Assembly (NCBI RefSeq): GCF_035046485.1
Contig: NC_085138.1
Coordinates: forward strand, 40,645,464-40,709,463
Length of the DNA stretch: 64,000 bases
Direction: 5' to 3'
From: Aedes albopictus
Lineage: Eukaryota > Arthropoda > Insecta > Diptera > Culicidae
Part shown: piece after piece, positions 31,241 to 43,780 of the stretch
Layout: every line of letters begins with the position of its first letter
Position numbering within the stretch: position 1 is the first letter of the stretch
The notes under the pieces: model-generated
Seen by the model: the letters and a program-made list of their open reading frames with translations, nothing else
Told to the model about the DNA's origin: nothing
The model's database searches: none
Program-made: the position numbers and the translations under genes

Positions 31241-33238
31241 GTCCATCAAATGTGTTTTTTTTTTCATTTCTTACAAACTTTTTCAGTTATGCGAACGATT
31301 CTGTTCATAAATTTGTTTGTTTTCTTGCCTACACTTTCGCAAGTAAAACTGACATACATAACTAAAACTTACTATCTGATCATTGCTGTAAGAAATAATA
31401 CGAGTAAAATGGTAAAAGAAAACAAAATTGATATTCAAATTTCGCATAAGAGTACTCACACATTTATGTTCGATAAGAGTTGCTGATCAGTGATCGATCA
31501 TACAACACGGGGTAATGTGATGATTCATATTATGTATACATAACCTATAAGATCCCAGAACCCAGTAACCTAATTCCGGTTCCATCTACCGCTAGTTTAC
31601 TACCTCTCAGATTAGATTACGCCTGCTCGGAGCGCTTAGAAGACAAAACTTTCCTCGAATTCCCATTATAATGGGCCCCGGCTTAGACAGACCACTTTTA
31701 TTGTTGTTTCTTTCGCGGTTGTTTTTGGCTACCGATTATCCGGCTTATCGCGTTTGGGGCAAACCCACTTTTCTCGGCTCGTTTGTGAGATTCTTCACAC
31801 ATTTTATGGTGCTATACTCCGGGAGCGGTAGTCAGACCGGCTAGAGTCTACGTCAATTGGGTTCTTCCCCCGAGTAAAAATTTCTCGTTTCCGAACGACT
31901 TCGTTGTTACAAACCGTTGCACTGGAGTTCACACCTATGTGATTAACCGAATCATCTTCCTATCCCGCCCCGACATACCTACTAACTCCATATAACGTAT
32001 GGGAGAATTATCATCCTAACCGACATTAGTTATGCTTATCATATGGGTGGTGGAGGCAATTTGTACCTCTATTAAATCCATTACGGAACGGCCGGCCCGT
32101 CTGTCCGTGTGGTAGCCACTGACTGCGTTGTAGGTATGGCATAACAAACAACATGCATGTGTTGTTGGAGAAAATTATGGCAAAAAAATCGAACCCAGTT
32201 AAGATAACAACACGACGACGAGCAGTTATGGCCACCACCGTCGCGTCGGTATCGTCCCAGGGTGAAGAGATAAGTTGAAACAGAGAGAGAAGTCGAATTA
32301 CTGTGTTACTATGGCTTACAAGAGTGGTCAAAATTAATGACAAGCTTATTGAACCATCTTGGATGTAATTTTAGGAATAGGCACTCATTCTATTACCATC
32401 TTTCGAAAATTAAAAAAAAAACTAACATCCCATAATTGATTTTCTGCAGTTCCTGAGCTGTAACAAATTTGAGGTTTAATGGTAATATTTATTTCCAAAA
32501 TCCTTCAAATTTTGAGACGCAAATTGTTGCTAATCGTAATCTGCTATTTTTTTTGTAATCTACAAATTTGACCACGAAAAGCGACCATAGTGGACAATCA
32601 ACCCATCCATGGACGCGCGCATCGGTGTCCTCGTCACACGAAGAAGCCGAGACGTGCGGACGATTTGTATTAATTGTTTCTTAAGTGCATTATGTGCGTT
32701 GTGTGTATATCATTAACGCATTGTGCCATGCCAACAAAAGGAAAAAAAACTCGACAAAAAGTATAAAGAAAAAAAATGGCTATTCGATGTAATAATCGTA
32801 CAGTAGGCATGGACTTATTTATTAAACTTTTGTTTTATGCGAGATGGAACCGCTGGCACCTGTAATGGTATGAATAATTCATCTGTTTGATATGGGTACA
32901 TGAGTAAGCATAATTGAATCAAGTAGGCGTGTGGCCCAAAACTGGAGCTTCCTTGAATACACAATTGAGTAGGCGTTGACAGGGCTTGATGCGTGGTGAT
33001 TTGTTAGTAAATTACAAAGCATAATTTCATTTGTATGAAATTCACGTATTCTTGCGCATATATTGACGAATCTGTGAGCACGCATGCGGATATTCAGCAA
33101 GAATATGTTGAGGGTTACGAGATCGATCGATACCCGTCGGTGTAGGAACTTTTTGTAAAGGAAATGCCGTTGACTTCCTGGCATAGACTGTCTTCTCACG
33201 ATGTACACATGTAAAATGATCTTTGGCAGAGAAATTTC
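31241..33238. other. Largely unique DNA; no gene supported
   Basis: Positions about 31560-32350 are GC-balanced and free of recognised repeats. Short frames at 32026-32343 and 32879-33242 (minus) lack known domains. This is a candidate for host non-coding sequence, possibly intronic or regulatory. Confidence 0.3.
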
Positions 33239-33295
33239 TCAATTATTAACTGTGGGTGGAAGTACTCATAGAACACCAGCATGCTTTGTCCCAGG
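33239..33295 (+). mobile_element. Feilai-like SINE 3' scrap
   Basis: TCAATTATTAACTGTGG, then GTACTCATAGAACAC and GCTTTGTCCCAGG match in order the 3' body of the full-length SINE at 20273-20536. Confidence 0.6.
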
Positions 33296-33359
33296 CATAT
33301 GCGCAGTAAGAGGGTGACAGGACAAAAGATCGGGACAGGCAAAATTTTCAATTTCCAAA

Positions 33360-34385
33360 AAAAATCCAAGGAATTTCTACAGGCATTCTTTCAGAAACTT
33401 TTTCACGTGTTTCTCAAAGAATTCCTTTAGGGATTCCTCTTGTAAATGCTGAAGTGAATCTTCAAGAAATTCATACAGGGGTTTCTCTAGGCATTCCTCT
33501 TGGAATTCCTCCAAGGATTCTTCCGGGAATTCCTCTAGAGATTTCTCCAAAAATCACTCTGAGAATTTCTCCAAGAATTTATGCAGGGATTCCTGTCGGA
33601 ATTCCTGCCGAGATTCCTCCAAGAATTCGTCTACAGATTCCTCCAGGAATTCCTACCGGCACATCTCCAGGAAATACTCCAGGAAGTGCTCCAGGCATTC
33701 CAGGGAATTATTTAGGGATTGCGCTAAGGATTCCTCCAAGAATACCTCCAGGCATTCCTCCGGATATTCCTCCAAGAATTCCTCCGGGGACTTCTATAGG
33801 GATTTCTATGTGGATTCCTCCAGGGATTTCTCTTGGCTTACCTCCAAGCATTCCACCAGGACATCCTCCCGGAATTTATCCAGAAACCCTCTCCAGAATT
33901 CCTTCAGGGATCCGGATCTCCAAGATCTTCTCTAGAAATTCCTCCAGGAATTCCGTCAGGGATTCCTCCGGAATTCCATCCAGACACTCCTCTAGATATT
34001 CCTAGATATTCTAGATTTCGTCCTAGAATTTCTCCATGGACTCCTCCAGGATTTCCGTCCAGAATTATTCCAGGAACTACCCAGGAATTTCTTCAGGAAT
34101 TCCTCCAGGGATATCTTCAGGAATTGGTTAAGGAATTCCTCCAAGTATTCTTCCAGAGATTCCTCCAAGTATTGCTTCAAGGATTCCTCCAGAAATTTCT
34201 CTAGGAATTCATCCAGGAATTTCTTCAGAGGTTCCTCCAGAAACTGCTCCAAGAACTCCTCTAGTGATTTCTTCACGAATTCCTCCAGGGTTTCCTCTTC
34301 AAATTCCTCAAGGGAGTCCGCCAGGAATTTGTCTAGAAGATCCTCCAGGGTTTCCTCCAGATTCCTCCAGGAATTGCATCAGGAA
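33360..34385. repeat. GGAATTCCTCCAGG repeat block, dense part
   Basis: A run of nearly uninterrupted units of about 12-15 bp close to ATTCCTCCAGGA. In one plus frame (33454-34005) it encodes a 183-residue string of IPPGIPPRI-type repeats, and on the minus strand EEFLEEFLKKFL. Both follow from the unit and are not taken as genes. This is the best-preserved copy of the repeat in the window. Confidence 0.75.
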
Positions 34386-34433
34386 TTCCACCAGGCATTC
34401 TCTTCAAGGAATTCCTCCAACGATCCCTTTAGG

Positions 34434-34680
34434 TCCACCACGACATCGATATCTTGCTGTAGAGCAGTACTGTCAACCAGAGAACAGATGATACGATAAA
34501 TTTTTAGGTCGTCGGCATACATTAGCAGGAGAGATATCAACCACAGTGGCACAACTCGTTGACGAAAAGTATAAATATAAGGGGTCCGAAATTGCACTGT
34601 CTTGCGGCACCCCAGGAGGCGTTGCGAAGAGGCTAGATATGACTGAACTCAGCTTCACGTAGGGAAATCGTGTGGTACTT
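34434..34680 (-). pseudogene. Non-LTR reverse transcriptase fragment
   Basis: The minus strand encodes ATPPGVPQDSAISDPLYLYF and, in another frame, LLMYADDLKIYRIICSLVDS. These match GVPQGS...GPLLF and the catalytic YADDLKIY of Jockey/CR1-type RTs. One frameshift lies between them. It is embedded in the GGAATTCC block, which continues on both sides. Confidence 0.8.
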
Positions 34681-34689
34681 CCAGGTATT

Positions 34690-36050
34690 CTTCCAGGAAT
34701 TCATCCAGGATTTTTTTAAAGAATTCCTTCAGGAATTCTTCCAGGGATCCCCTAGGGATCCCTCCAGAAATTCCTCCAAAAATTCCTCTATAAATTTCTC
34801 TAGGAATCCATCATAAAATTTATTCAGAAATTCGTTCAGGGATTCCTCCAGAAATTCCCCCGGGGATTCCTCCTGTGATTTCTCCAAGGATTCGTTAAGA
34901 GTTTCCTCCAAAATTTGCTTCAGGGGATTCATCCAGAAATTCCTCCGAGAATTCTTCCAGGATTTTTTTTTCAGAAATGCCTCCAAGAATTTTTCCAGGG
35001 ATTCGTTCAGAAATTGCTCTAGGAATTCCTCCAAAACATTCTTTAGGGATTCCCCCTGATTTCCTCTTGAGATTACTCCAGGAATTCTTCCAGGATCCTA
35101 TAGTTGGTCCTTCAAAAACTTCTCCAGGGATTCCCCCATGGTCTCTTCCTCCAGGCATTCTTGCAGAAATTCCTCCAGTAATTCCTTCACGAATTCCTCC
35201 AGGGATTCATCCAGAAATTCCTCCTTGGATGTCTCCAAGAATTTTCGCAGGGATTGCTCCGGGAACTCTTACACGGATTGCTCCACGAATTCCTCTGGTG
35301 ATTTCTTCAGAAGTTTCTCTCAGGATCTCTTTAAAAAAATATTCAGGGGTTCCTGTATATATTTTAGAAATGCCTCCATCATCTTCTCCAGGGATGCAGC
35401 CAAGAATTTCTCCAGGATTACCTGAAGATTTCGAGAAATTCTTCCTCGAAACTAGTATTGGAGTTCTTTAAGATAGTCTTAGAGGAATGTATACAGGAAC
35501 CAGGAATTGAATATCTCCAAAAAAAATCATCCACGGATTTGTTCAGGAATCCATCCATGAATTTCTTCAGGAATACCCTCTGCAGCAAAGGTTTTCCTTT
35601 AGAAATTCGTCCTGCGATTCTTTCAGGAATATATCCTGATGTTCTTTTTTTTCTCCAAGAAACCATTCAAGAAGTTATCCATTGATTTTTTTTTCAGGAA
35701 CTCCTAGGAGTTTTTCCAACGATGTTTTGAATGTGTTCCTTTAAAAAGTCCTTCAGGGATTCTTCCAAAAATTTGTCAAGGGACTGCTTCAACAATTGCC
35801 TCAAGGGTTTCCGCCAACGATTTTTTTAGAACTTATCTTAGGATTTCTTCAGGATTTTTTTCAGAAATACCCTTCCGAATTTTGTGTAAGGATATCTCCG
35901 GAAATTTCGCTTGGATTTTCACCAAGAAGTTGCCTGAAAATTTTCCTGCGATTCGTTCAGGAATCCCTCGAAGGTTTCCTCAAGTGATAGGTTCAAGGCT
36001 TTTACGAGGATACCTTCAATAATTCTTCCAAGGATCTTTCCAGATATATG
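34690..36050. repeat. GGAATTCCTCCAGG repeat block, second part
   Basis: Continuation of the block after the RT fragment, gradually less regular towards 36000. The frames at 34729-35034 (minus) and 34977-35471 (plus) are repeat by-products. Confidence 0.7.
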
Positions 36051-36761
36051 TACATCAACTGAGGATTTCTATAGGATTATGCTCTGAGATGAGTATATGC
36101 AGAAGATGAGTAGAGAAACTATCTTTCGCGAAATTCCGACAAGAGCCTACTCGGAACAATACAACTGGAGGTTTATTCTGAAAGGTATAGAGATCCAAGA
36201 CATTCGAAGTTTGCTAATAAGCATAGACAAACAGGATGATTAATTTCTGAAGAACCTCCATTTAGTCATGAAAGATGTTATGTAGACATTTTCAATAAAT
36301 CTTCAGAGGGGTTTCCATTACTACTCTGCTAGAGAAACTGTTATAAAGAAAACTCTGGATTAGTTCAAAAAAGAGTTCGTAGATTCCAAAAGTTTGCTAT
36401 GATTTCTTACGAAAGTTTTAAAGATTTTAACAAAAACAAAAAAAAAACCCTACCATCATTCCGGCAAAGGCGCATCCGAATATTTCTGTAGAAATAAATA
36501 ATAAATTTGCACATCGTCATACCGAAAAACGAAAGTCTTCCATGGATTCCTCTTTGAGTTCCTTCAAAATTTCCTCCGAGGTTTTCTTCTGAAGTTACAC
36601 CAGAAGATTCTTTTGATTTTTTCAAAAGTTTCTTCTGAAGGACTTCTTTTTGTATTCATTCCGAGACTTGTTCAGGAATTTTTACCGAAATTTTTCCGGC
36701 ATTTTAATTGAAAACTTCTACAAGAGCTCTTTCTGGATTTTCTTCTGGAATTCATTCTAAG

Positions 36762-37019
36762 AATTGAGGGGGTTAGAAGCAAAGGAGTGTAAATGACGAA
36801 AATCCACTTTCGAGTACATCAGTTTAAAAATTTTTCGCCAATTTTTCATCCCATACAAAATGTATGGAGTTTCAAAATAGACCCAATTTTCTCCGTCAAT
36901 CATCATAAAAATATTCTTGAAAAAGTTCTGAAAAGCTTGAAATCAGAAGTTTTTTATATGCTCAGTTTAAAATCGACAAAATGGTCACTCACACCCCCTT
37001 GCATCTGAGCCCCTCAATT
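36762..37019. mobile_element. MITE, AATTGAGGGG ends, inside the repeat block (258 bp)
   Basis: The ends are inverted copies of AATTGAGGGGSTYAGA followed by GCAARGGRGTGTRARTGAC. The interior is unrelated to the surrounding GGAATTCC repeats. The target duplication is ambiguous because the termini run into ATTG-like flanks. Confidence 0.75.
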
Positions 37020-37966
37020 GTGACGATGTTCCTTCTGAGATTCTTCCAGGAGTTCCCTCTGGGATTCCTCAAGAAATTCCTGCTAGGATTATCGCAGAAA
37101 AAATGCTAGGATTCCTAAAAACAAGTTCTTTCTGGAATTTGTTCGGGAACTCCTACCAGGAATCCACTGGGAGCTCCTTCTGGGATTCCTCCAAGAGTTC
37201 CTTCTAGAAGTCCTGTACATCCTTCAGGAATTCCTTCTGGAGGTCATTCTAGAATCCTCTGATGATCGGAATTGATATCCTCCAGGGTTTTTTTTCGGAA
37301 TTCCTAGAGGAGACTTTTCATAAAACTTTTATACAAATCTCACAGGAGTTCCTTGAGGAATTCGTTCAACTTTTTCTTAAGGAATTTCTTCAATAGTTCT
37401 TTCTGGGTTTGATTCAATAAATAGTTGTTTCTGGGACTTCATTTCTCCAGGAAATTTTTCTTGGAATCCTACTAAAAATACTACTGAAGACATTCCATAA
37501 TTCAAAAGAAGAACCAGTGAAGTAACTTCTAGAGGAATCTCTGAATGAACTCCTGGAAGAATTCCGGAAGAAAAGCTTGGAAGACTTTCGGGAAGAATTT
37601 CTAGGAAAATCTAAGATGCAGGAATCTTACAAACTTCTGGAGAAATTCCCAATAAACCACTGGAATAACCCCAGAAGAAGCACCCGAGTGAATCCCAGAA
37701 TTAACTCTTAGTGGAATTCTAGATTTAGTGTTTGGAGCATTCCAATTGCAATTAGAACTTCTGGATGAATCTCAAAAGGAATTCCTGGAGGAAGCATAGA
37801 AGGAATTCATGTAAAAATCCCGGAAATGCTGAAGAAAGAAATTTCTGGAGAAATGTCGTTCGCTAGAAATCTCTGGGGGAATCCATGAAAGTATCCTAAA
37901 TGTTTATTGAATCTCATAAGAAGTTTCATGAGGAATCCAACAAGAAACTGCTGGAGGGATCATTAA

Positions 37967-38101
37967 CGGAGCCAACTTTTTTTTCTTACTCAATCTCCCA
38001 AACATAAAAGAGAAAGAGCGGGCCGCCTCCTCTTCTATTTTTCTCTTTCTCGTGCTTGTTTAGGGAGTGAGTAAAAAACAAAAAAAAATGCTGGTTCCGC
38101 C
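37967..38101. repeat. Short hairpin element, second copy
   Basis: CGGAGCCAACTTTTTTTTTC at the left and its near-complement (GGTTCCGC) at the right form a stem, with AAAGAGAAAGAG/TTCTCTTTCTCG inside. Relative of 29418-29563. Confidence 0.6.
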
Positions 38102-38260
38102 AATGGGAGGAATCCTAGAAGAAATGTATGGTAAAACCACAGAAGAAATTGCAGGAGGAATCTTTGGAAGAATTTCTGGGAAAGCTTCAGGAGGTATTCA
38201 TTCCTGAAGGAATTTAAAAGGTATTGCTGGAGAAATTCCGAAAAAAAAGCCCGAGTAAAA

Positions 38261-39234
38261 TGCGACACGATAACCCAAAGGTCATTAATTCAACACTGTG
38301 ATTACAAACAATTTTTTTTTCGAAAACTATTACGTCGCAATAGTGCACACCGTACATCGCATAAGATAGCCGTATTTCGTTAATAGGTATTGTCCCGCCA
38401 ATGCAATGCACGTACATCGCCTTCAAATTTTTGCTGCGAAAGTTATTTAGTATCTTTTACCGAACTTCGTTAGATTTTACAGATAAACGATAACTTTTTA
38501 ACGAATGTTGATTATTTTTCACAGAATTTCGCTAAAACTCATAACCGAATACCAGTTGAGATTTCGATAAAAAATACCAAACGCGACTAGCTGTGCAGGT
38601 ACGTGTCCTGTCACGGTCGCCATGTAAGACGACATGTAATCTCGCGTTGATTCCCAGATAAACACGTTTACTTTGGTTTGGAGTTTCAAATATGTTTTTT
38701 TTTCTATTCAAAACGTGTTGAGAGTTTGGCATCTAAACCAAAACGATTGCGAAAATGGAAATGCTTATATGGATTCGAGTTCATCTGGCTTTTTAATCAA
38801 CAGAACCGTTATCTCTTCTAATCAGGGTAGGAAAAACGGATCACGCCGAAAAACAAACGCTTTGTCCTAAGCGGTGCATGTTGGTTACAAAGACGCTTCG
38901 CAACAAACGCATGTCAGGCGATGAGAGCAATAAAACAAACATCGCTTGCCGTGCGTGTGCTGATATTCCGGCTTTTCTGCTATAATTTTTGACCCACATT
39001 ATCGAATTCATAAGCATTTGGTCGAAATAAGAATCTTGCAAACCTCAGAGTTGAGTTTCAGTTGTAAAACAATGCGAAAATCACGATGTGAATAGAACGA
39101 GACAAATATTCCTACCGTTTTTGTTGTGAACAAACTCGGGCACGATTTTGTCATTATCTGCTAACGAAAAAACAAAGCGTTGTTGCCGTGCCTTCTTTGT
39201 TGCCTATTTTTCGCTTGCGTGGGCATATTCTGCG
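38261..39234. other. No gene recognised
   Basis: A/T-rich DNA. Around 38427-38560 there are repeated ACCGAAYTTCGTTARA-type motifs that look like a worn repeat. Short frames on both strands have no known similarity. Confidence 0.3.
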
Positions 39235-39236
39235 TA

Positions 39237-39830
39237 GGGTAAAAGGGTATAATGCGCCCCACCAGGGTAAAATGCCCCCCTTCATTTTCTAGTGATTCAA
39301 GCGTTTTTCACATGCGTGATCAATTAGAAATCATAAATATTGAAGAATAATTGCCATCAAGCTGGTCTGTTAGTTGATTGGTACAGAAAAGCAATAAAAA
39401 TATCAAAAAGTCTGAAATCGAGGCTTTTGACGTAATATTTTACCTCTTGTAAGCTGACTTCATTGTAAACGAAGCTAGTTCTGTTTACTTGGATTATTTT
39501 GCAACTCTTATGCAGTTAAACACTTGGTAAAGGACCCTCCTAGGAAATGCATGTGGTGGAATTATTCTCTGGGACCGTTTTATCACGGGGCTGGGCGTAT
39601 TTCTTTTGATGGGGCGTATTGCCCCGTTTGTTTTGAAAAGGCAGATTTTGAAACGTTTTCGAAAAACGTTTCAAAGCTTCCATAGCCGCTCTTCCAAAGA
39701 CAAAGTTCGCATGCAACACTTCACTGACTTTAGGGACAATGATTTGCAATGGACAATAGATGGAATAAGGCGTCAGTTTTAGATATATTGCCATTTGTGC
39801 TTAAGGGGGGCATATTATACCTGTTTACCC
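39237..39830. mobile_element. TA-flanked MITE, GGGTAAA ends (594 bp)
   Basis: Imperfect terminal inverted repeats GGGTAAAAGGGTATAATGCG and GGGTAAACAGGTATAATATG, with TA at 39235-39236 and 39831-39832. A second internal GGGTAAAATGCCCC lies at 39265, and GGGGCGTATTGCCCC near 39610. Non-coding. Confidence 0.87.
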
Positions 39831-39879
39831 TACACTGCTTCTAATGAAAAAGCACCTCTCAACTAAGCCATAGAAGGTG

Positions 39880-40270
39880 TCTGACCATTTGACCAAACAC
39901 CATTTGGCCGAATGCCATCTGGCCGAATGGGTCGTTTGGCCGAAACTTTCTCAAAAGAATTCAGAAGAACATGCTGACATTGTAGCTGATCATCAAAAAT
40001 ATTTCCTTCTTAAAATCATTAGCTATTCTTTCTATTTTTATAATTCAAAGTTTAGTTAGTGTTAGAGCTGTCAACACTTTACCAGATATAACCCTCCTAA
40101 GATGTTGGGATTTTGGCACCACAATGGTGTAGTGTACATTCAACGTGCTTGTCTGGGTCATATTGACTTCAACATCTTAGTAAGGTTAAATCATAGGCTG
40201 TTATTTCGGGTATTACTGATGTGGAGAACAGTGCCATGATCACCTAAGTTCATCATTTCTTTTTTAATAC
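39880..40270. repeat. Second copy of the TTTGGCCGAA repeat family
   Basis: TTTGGCCGAATGCCATCTGG followed by sequence shared in order with 4510-4770 (GATCATCARAAATATTTCCT, AATCATAGGCTGTT, CACCTAAGTTCATCATT). It is interrupted by a 96-bp MITE at 40091-40186. Confidence 0.68.
40091..40186. mobile_element. TA-flanked mini-MITE, ACCCTCCTAAGATGTT ends (96 bp)
   Basis: The ends are inverted copies of ACCCTCCTAAGATGTT (right end ACCTTACTAAGATGTT), with TA at 40089-40090 and 40187-40188. It interrupts sequence that is continuous in the relative near 4680. Confidence 0.8.
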
Positions 40271-41724
40271 GGAGTCAAAGGTTCGAATCTAACCAGATCG
40301 CGATTCGTCAATCAAACAAAAACTGCACTGTGTCATCCAAACATTTCTATAAATGTCCATAAATTCAATTAGAAACCCAGACCAAGCTCTGAAAGTTTAA
40401 CTCATTCAAGATGATTTTCAACCAACATCGCCGCAGATATTTTTGCTAAGTTTTTTTTCCTCTGATTCCCGAGAAACATTCACTCAGGGTTATAGTGGTT
40501 ATCGTCGTGTAAAAAAACGATGAGTACCTCCCCAGATGACTTTTACCGCCAAGTGTTGTTTACAGGCTAAAACTCATTCACGCCTTTTCAAGGCGCAAAA
40601 AAGCGTTCGTAGCCTACTCGATCGCAACTTGGTTGCAGTTGTAATGCAATCATCAGCAGCTGCCAAGCAAGGCCTCCCCCGATAATCGGTCAAGCCTGAC
40701 ATTTCAAGACTCTCAGTGTAACCGAGTAAGGAGCAGCAGCTTAGTGGCAGTAGGCCACGCAGCGGCGGCGTCGGCGTTTAGTTTTCCGCCTATTTTACCG
40801 AGACCGTGGATACGAGAGTGAGAAAATAACCTATCATCGCCGGTCGGTGGAGCTGAATAACTCCGCACGTTCTTAATGGTTTCCCTTTGGGGTGGCTGGT
40901 TTAGCAGAATTTCGCTAATAACAACCCATTTGCGGGAGTTATGAAATCTTTACGTTTGCAGTGCAGTGTGGAACCAGCAACCATCCGTCAGACAGTTTTG
41001 TTTGAAACGGTAGATTATTAGCATTAGATATGCTGCTGGCGGTTTGTTGCATTGTCCAATAAGCCTCTCTGTTTGCGTACGGCAATTCTATTGTTTAGTT
41101 ATGTGCCACTGACTGGCTAATGCATCCATATCAAACGATCCATCTCCAGGCCGGAGGATACCACAGCTGTCAATCAACGCGGTGGTCTTTCGAAAATTAC
41201 TATTTTCTTGGACTATTCGCCTCATGTGGCTGAATGATATGTTGTTGGTGTGGCCTTTTCGCTAAAAACCTAGACGAAATGAAAATGTTTATGCTCCAAA
41301 CGAATGGTTGGATTGATGGTGCTTTGCTAAATTAGCCTTTGAACGGAATGTATACAAAAACATATTGCACTTCATCATTTGCTGAGCTGGGGAGCTGATT
41401 AGTACCGTACAAATGGTCAATTGTGCCTTCCAACTAGTAGTGCCAATCTGTATTTACGGTATTCATTACCGACTGTCGATATAAATCACAACGCGCTGCA
41501 ACGGTTGCGGTGAAAAAAATATGTGAATGCTGTTTCCTATATGAACGATTGTTAAAATATTGATCCACGAGTAGAATGGTACCTAATGAGCTCCTAAATT
41601 ATTGTTATTGGAAAAGGGCTATTAAAGTCTACACATAAAGGATAGTTGTGGAACCTTAAACAAGATGTGAAAGATTTGCAAACGAGTTATTTTATTTTGC
41701 ATTACGTAACAATCGCAAATGATA
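40271..41724. other. Non-repetitive DNA; candidate regulatory island
   Basis: About 40480-41480 is unique, fairly GC-balanced sequence without open frames of note. No promoter or splice pattern is convincing enough to annotate. Confidence 0.3.
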
Positions 41725-41726
41725 TA

Positions 41727-42157
41727 CAGGTAATCTTCGATATAACGTATCCTCGATATAGCGTACCCTCGATATAGCGAATTCGATATGACGTACATTT
41801 TGCTTCGATATAACATACGACATTGAAAAATTTATTTTTTTTTTCCAGAAATAACTCCCAGATAAACTACGAAATCACTCAAATCAATGTTTTGTTGCAG
41901 CTTTAGCTTTGTTACCCAGAATTAGTGCGATTTGGAAAAAAATGAGTGTACGTTATATCGAAGCACAAAACCGAAATTACTTTTTCGTGAAAACTCATGT
42001 TTTTCATTATTGGTTTTGCGTATTTCACCAAAATCTTTATTTGGGGTTGATTTCACGTCGAATCCATCAACACTAGCATAAAAATATAAATTTTTTGTCT
42101 GCTTCGATATAACGTACAAAGAGAAAATTTTTTTAACGTTGTATCGAAGAGTACCTG
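41727..42157. mobile_element. TA-flanked MITE with TTCGATATAACGTA repeats (431 bp)
   Basis: Imperfect terminal inverted repeats CAGGTAATCTTCGATATAAC and CAGGTACTCTTCGATACAAC, with TA at 41725-41726 and 42158-42159. The TTCGATATAACGTA motif is repeated about five times near the left end and inverted at 41952 and 42101. Confidence 0.87.
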
Positions 42158-42617
42158 TATGTATAAATCATTAGTGTTGTACTACGGAGCCGTGGCCTAA
42201 ACAGAAATGCATCAATAGAAATTTTTAACTACAACAAGTACAACACTGAAAATGAATGCAAAATATTCTGACATACATTATATGAAAAAGATTGTACCAA
42301 ATCTATAATATTTTTTCCTGTCAGACCAATTGAAATACTTGTGCATTTCATACAATCAACCTATTTAGCAAACTCGCAATTGTTATTATTATTATAGAGT
42401 TTGGGCACTGCTCAGCAAAAATGCTAAACACTTTCACCTACCCCGGATAATCTGAATGCAAAAATGATTTAGGCCATGTTGATCTCATTGCCATTTGTTG
42501 ATTATACATTAGGATAAATGGGTCGGCTTTTGGGTGTACTCATACATTCAGTTGTGATGATTCAGGCACCGTCTAACTTTTTCAAAGGGTAAGCTGTCAA
42601 CTGTGCCTCGTTTTTTA

Positions 42618-42660
42618 CCCCTTGAAAAAGGCCTAATATAAAGAAGCCGAAACGTCGGGA
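42618..42660 (+). ncRNA. Hammerhead-like retroelement motif (degenerate)
   Basis: CCCTTGAAAAAGGCC, a loop, GCCGAAACGTCGGG. GGC/GCC would form stem II and GAAAC is intact, but CTGATGA is degraded to CTTGAAA. Related to 30688-30728. It lies just beyond the LINE C-terminal fragment at 42690-42948. Confidence 0.38.
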
Positions 42661-42689
42661 AAAGCAAAACTAACCGTTTTGATTTACCT

Positions 42690-42948
42690 AGTCGTACTCA
42701 TCCATCACGGAACCGTCTAACTATACTGCAGGATGCAAACATCACCGCTTTCAGGATGCTGTCCAGGTCCTTCTCTAATTCCAGCTCATATAGAGACCTC
42801 ACGAGAGATTTAGGGACAGCTCCGAGAGGACTATATCGTGATACTTCGTTGTAGTCTGGCCAAAGAACGTTGTATGAACACTACGGAGCGATTCCAAGCA
42901 ACAGCATCAAAATTAAGGAAAATTTTTAGTTCATGATTTTCTATTGAA
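42690..42948 (-). pseudogene. LINE C-terminal fragment, distal part
   Basis: The minus strand encodes YNEVSRYSPLGAVPKSLVRS and LYELELEKDLDSILKAVMFA, matching the conserved end (LGxVPKSL...L..L.L...AV...CxIV) of a family of insect LINE proteins. It is the continuation of the fragment at 45430-45780, separated by the 2.5-kb fold-back. Confidence 0.68.
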
Positions 42949-43780
42949 CTGAAACTTTGCACAGTTTTTCAGTTCCATCTAAATCGCCATTTTTCGATAT
43001 CAAATTTTTATTTAGAGCCACGACTAACTTTTCAAAAGGGTGTATGTGAAAATGGTTCAAAAATATGCACAGCCAAAACGGATTGTTCGATTGTTATGAA
43101 TTTTATCTCAAAACCCTATCTTTTTACCAACTTGATTTTTTTAGGGAAAACGGTCCATTGTATTAGCAATCTACCATAAAAATTTGGTGATGGTAAACTA
43201 ATAAACAAAAAAGTTATAACATTTCAAAAATTTCACAATTTTTACATTTAGTAAAAAAAAATTTTTCTGTGTAAATTATTTCGGCCGGGAATCGCGATTT
43301 GATGCTGATTTTATTGTTCAGCAAAGTTAGATAACTAAATGGCGATTCCTAAGAAAATATACACTGTGAAAAAAATCTTTTTTAACATTAAAAAATATCA
43401 TTTTTGTCACAAAAACTCAAATATCTCAAAACCCTATCTTTTTACCAACGTAATTTTTTAGAGAAAACGGTCCATTGTATTAGCAATCTACCATGAAAAT
43501 AAACAAAAAAATTATGACAATTCAAACATTTCACAATTTTCACATTTAGTAATAATTTTTTTTAGTGTAAATTATTTCGGCCGGAAATTGAAGTTTGATG
43601 CTGATTTTATTGTTAATGGCCTTGCGTAAGTAAAACAAGTTGTTTTTATTATATATTATATATACATATAATATACTATGTACCGTAATGTTCCGATTTT
43701 ATCACGCCCTCCGCGCATTAGTCGTTTATTCATTAATTTGCTGTTACATTTGAGGACAAGTGTTTTCCCTCTTCTTCAAG

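Larger units (their letters stand above)
36540..38260. repeat. GGAATTCC block with strand switch near 37485
   Basis: T-rich units run to about 37480 and A-rich, complementary units from about 37490 to 38250. A MITE lies at 36762-37019 and a hairpin element at 37967-38101. Confidence 0.65.

Noticed and set aside
33454..34005. 183-codon frame with IPPGIPPRI repeats resembling collagen or a structural protein
   Set aside because: It is the direct translation of a degenerate ATTCCTCCAGGA repeat. Equivalent frames exist on the other strand and in other blocks, and there is no surrounding gene structure.
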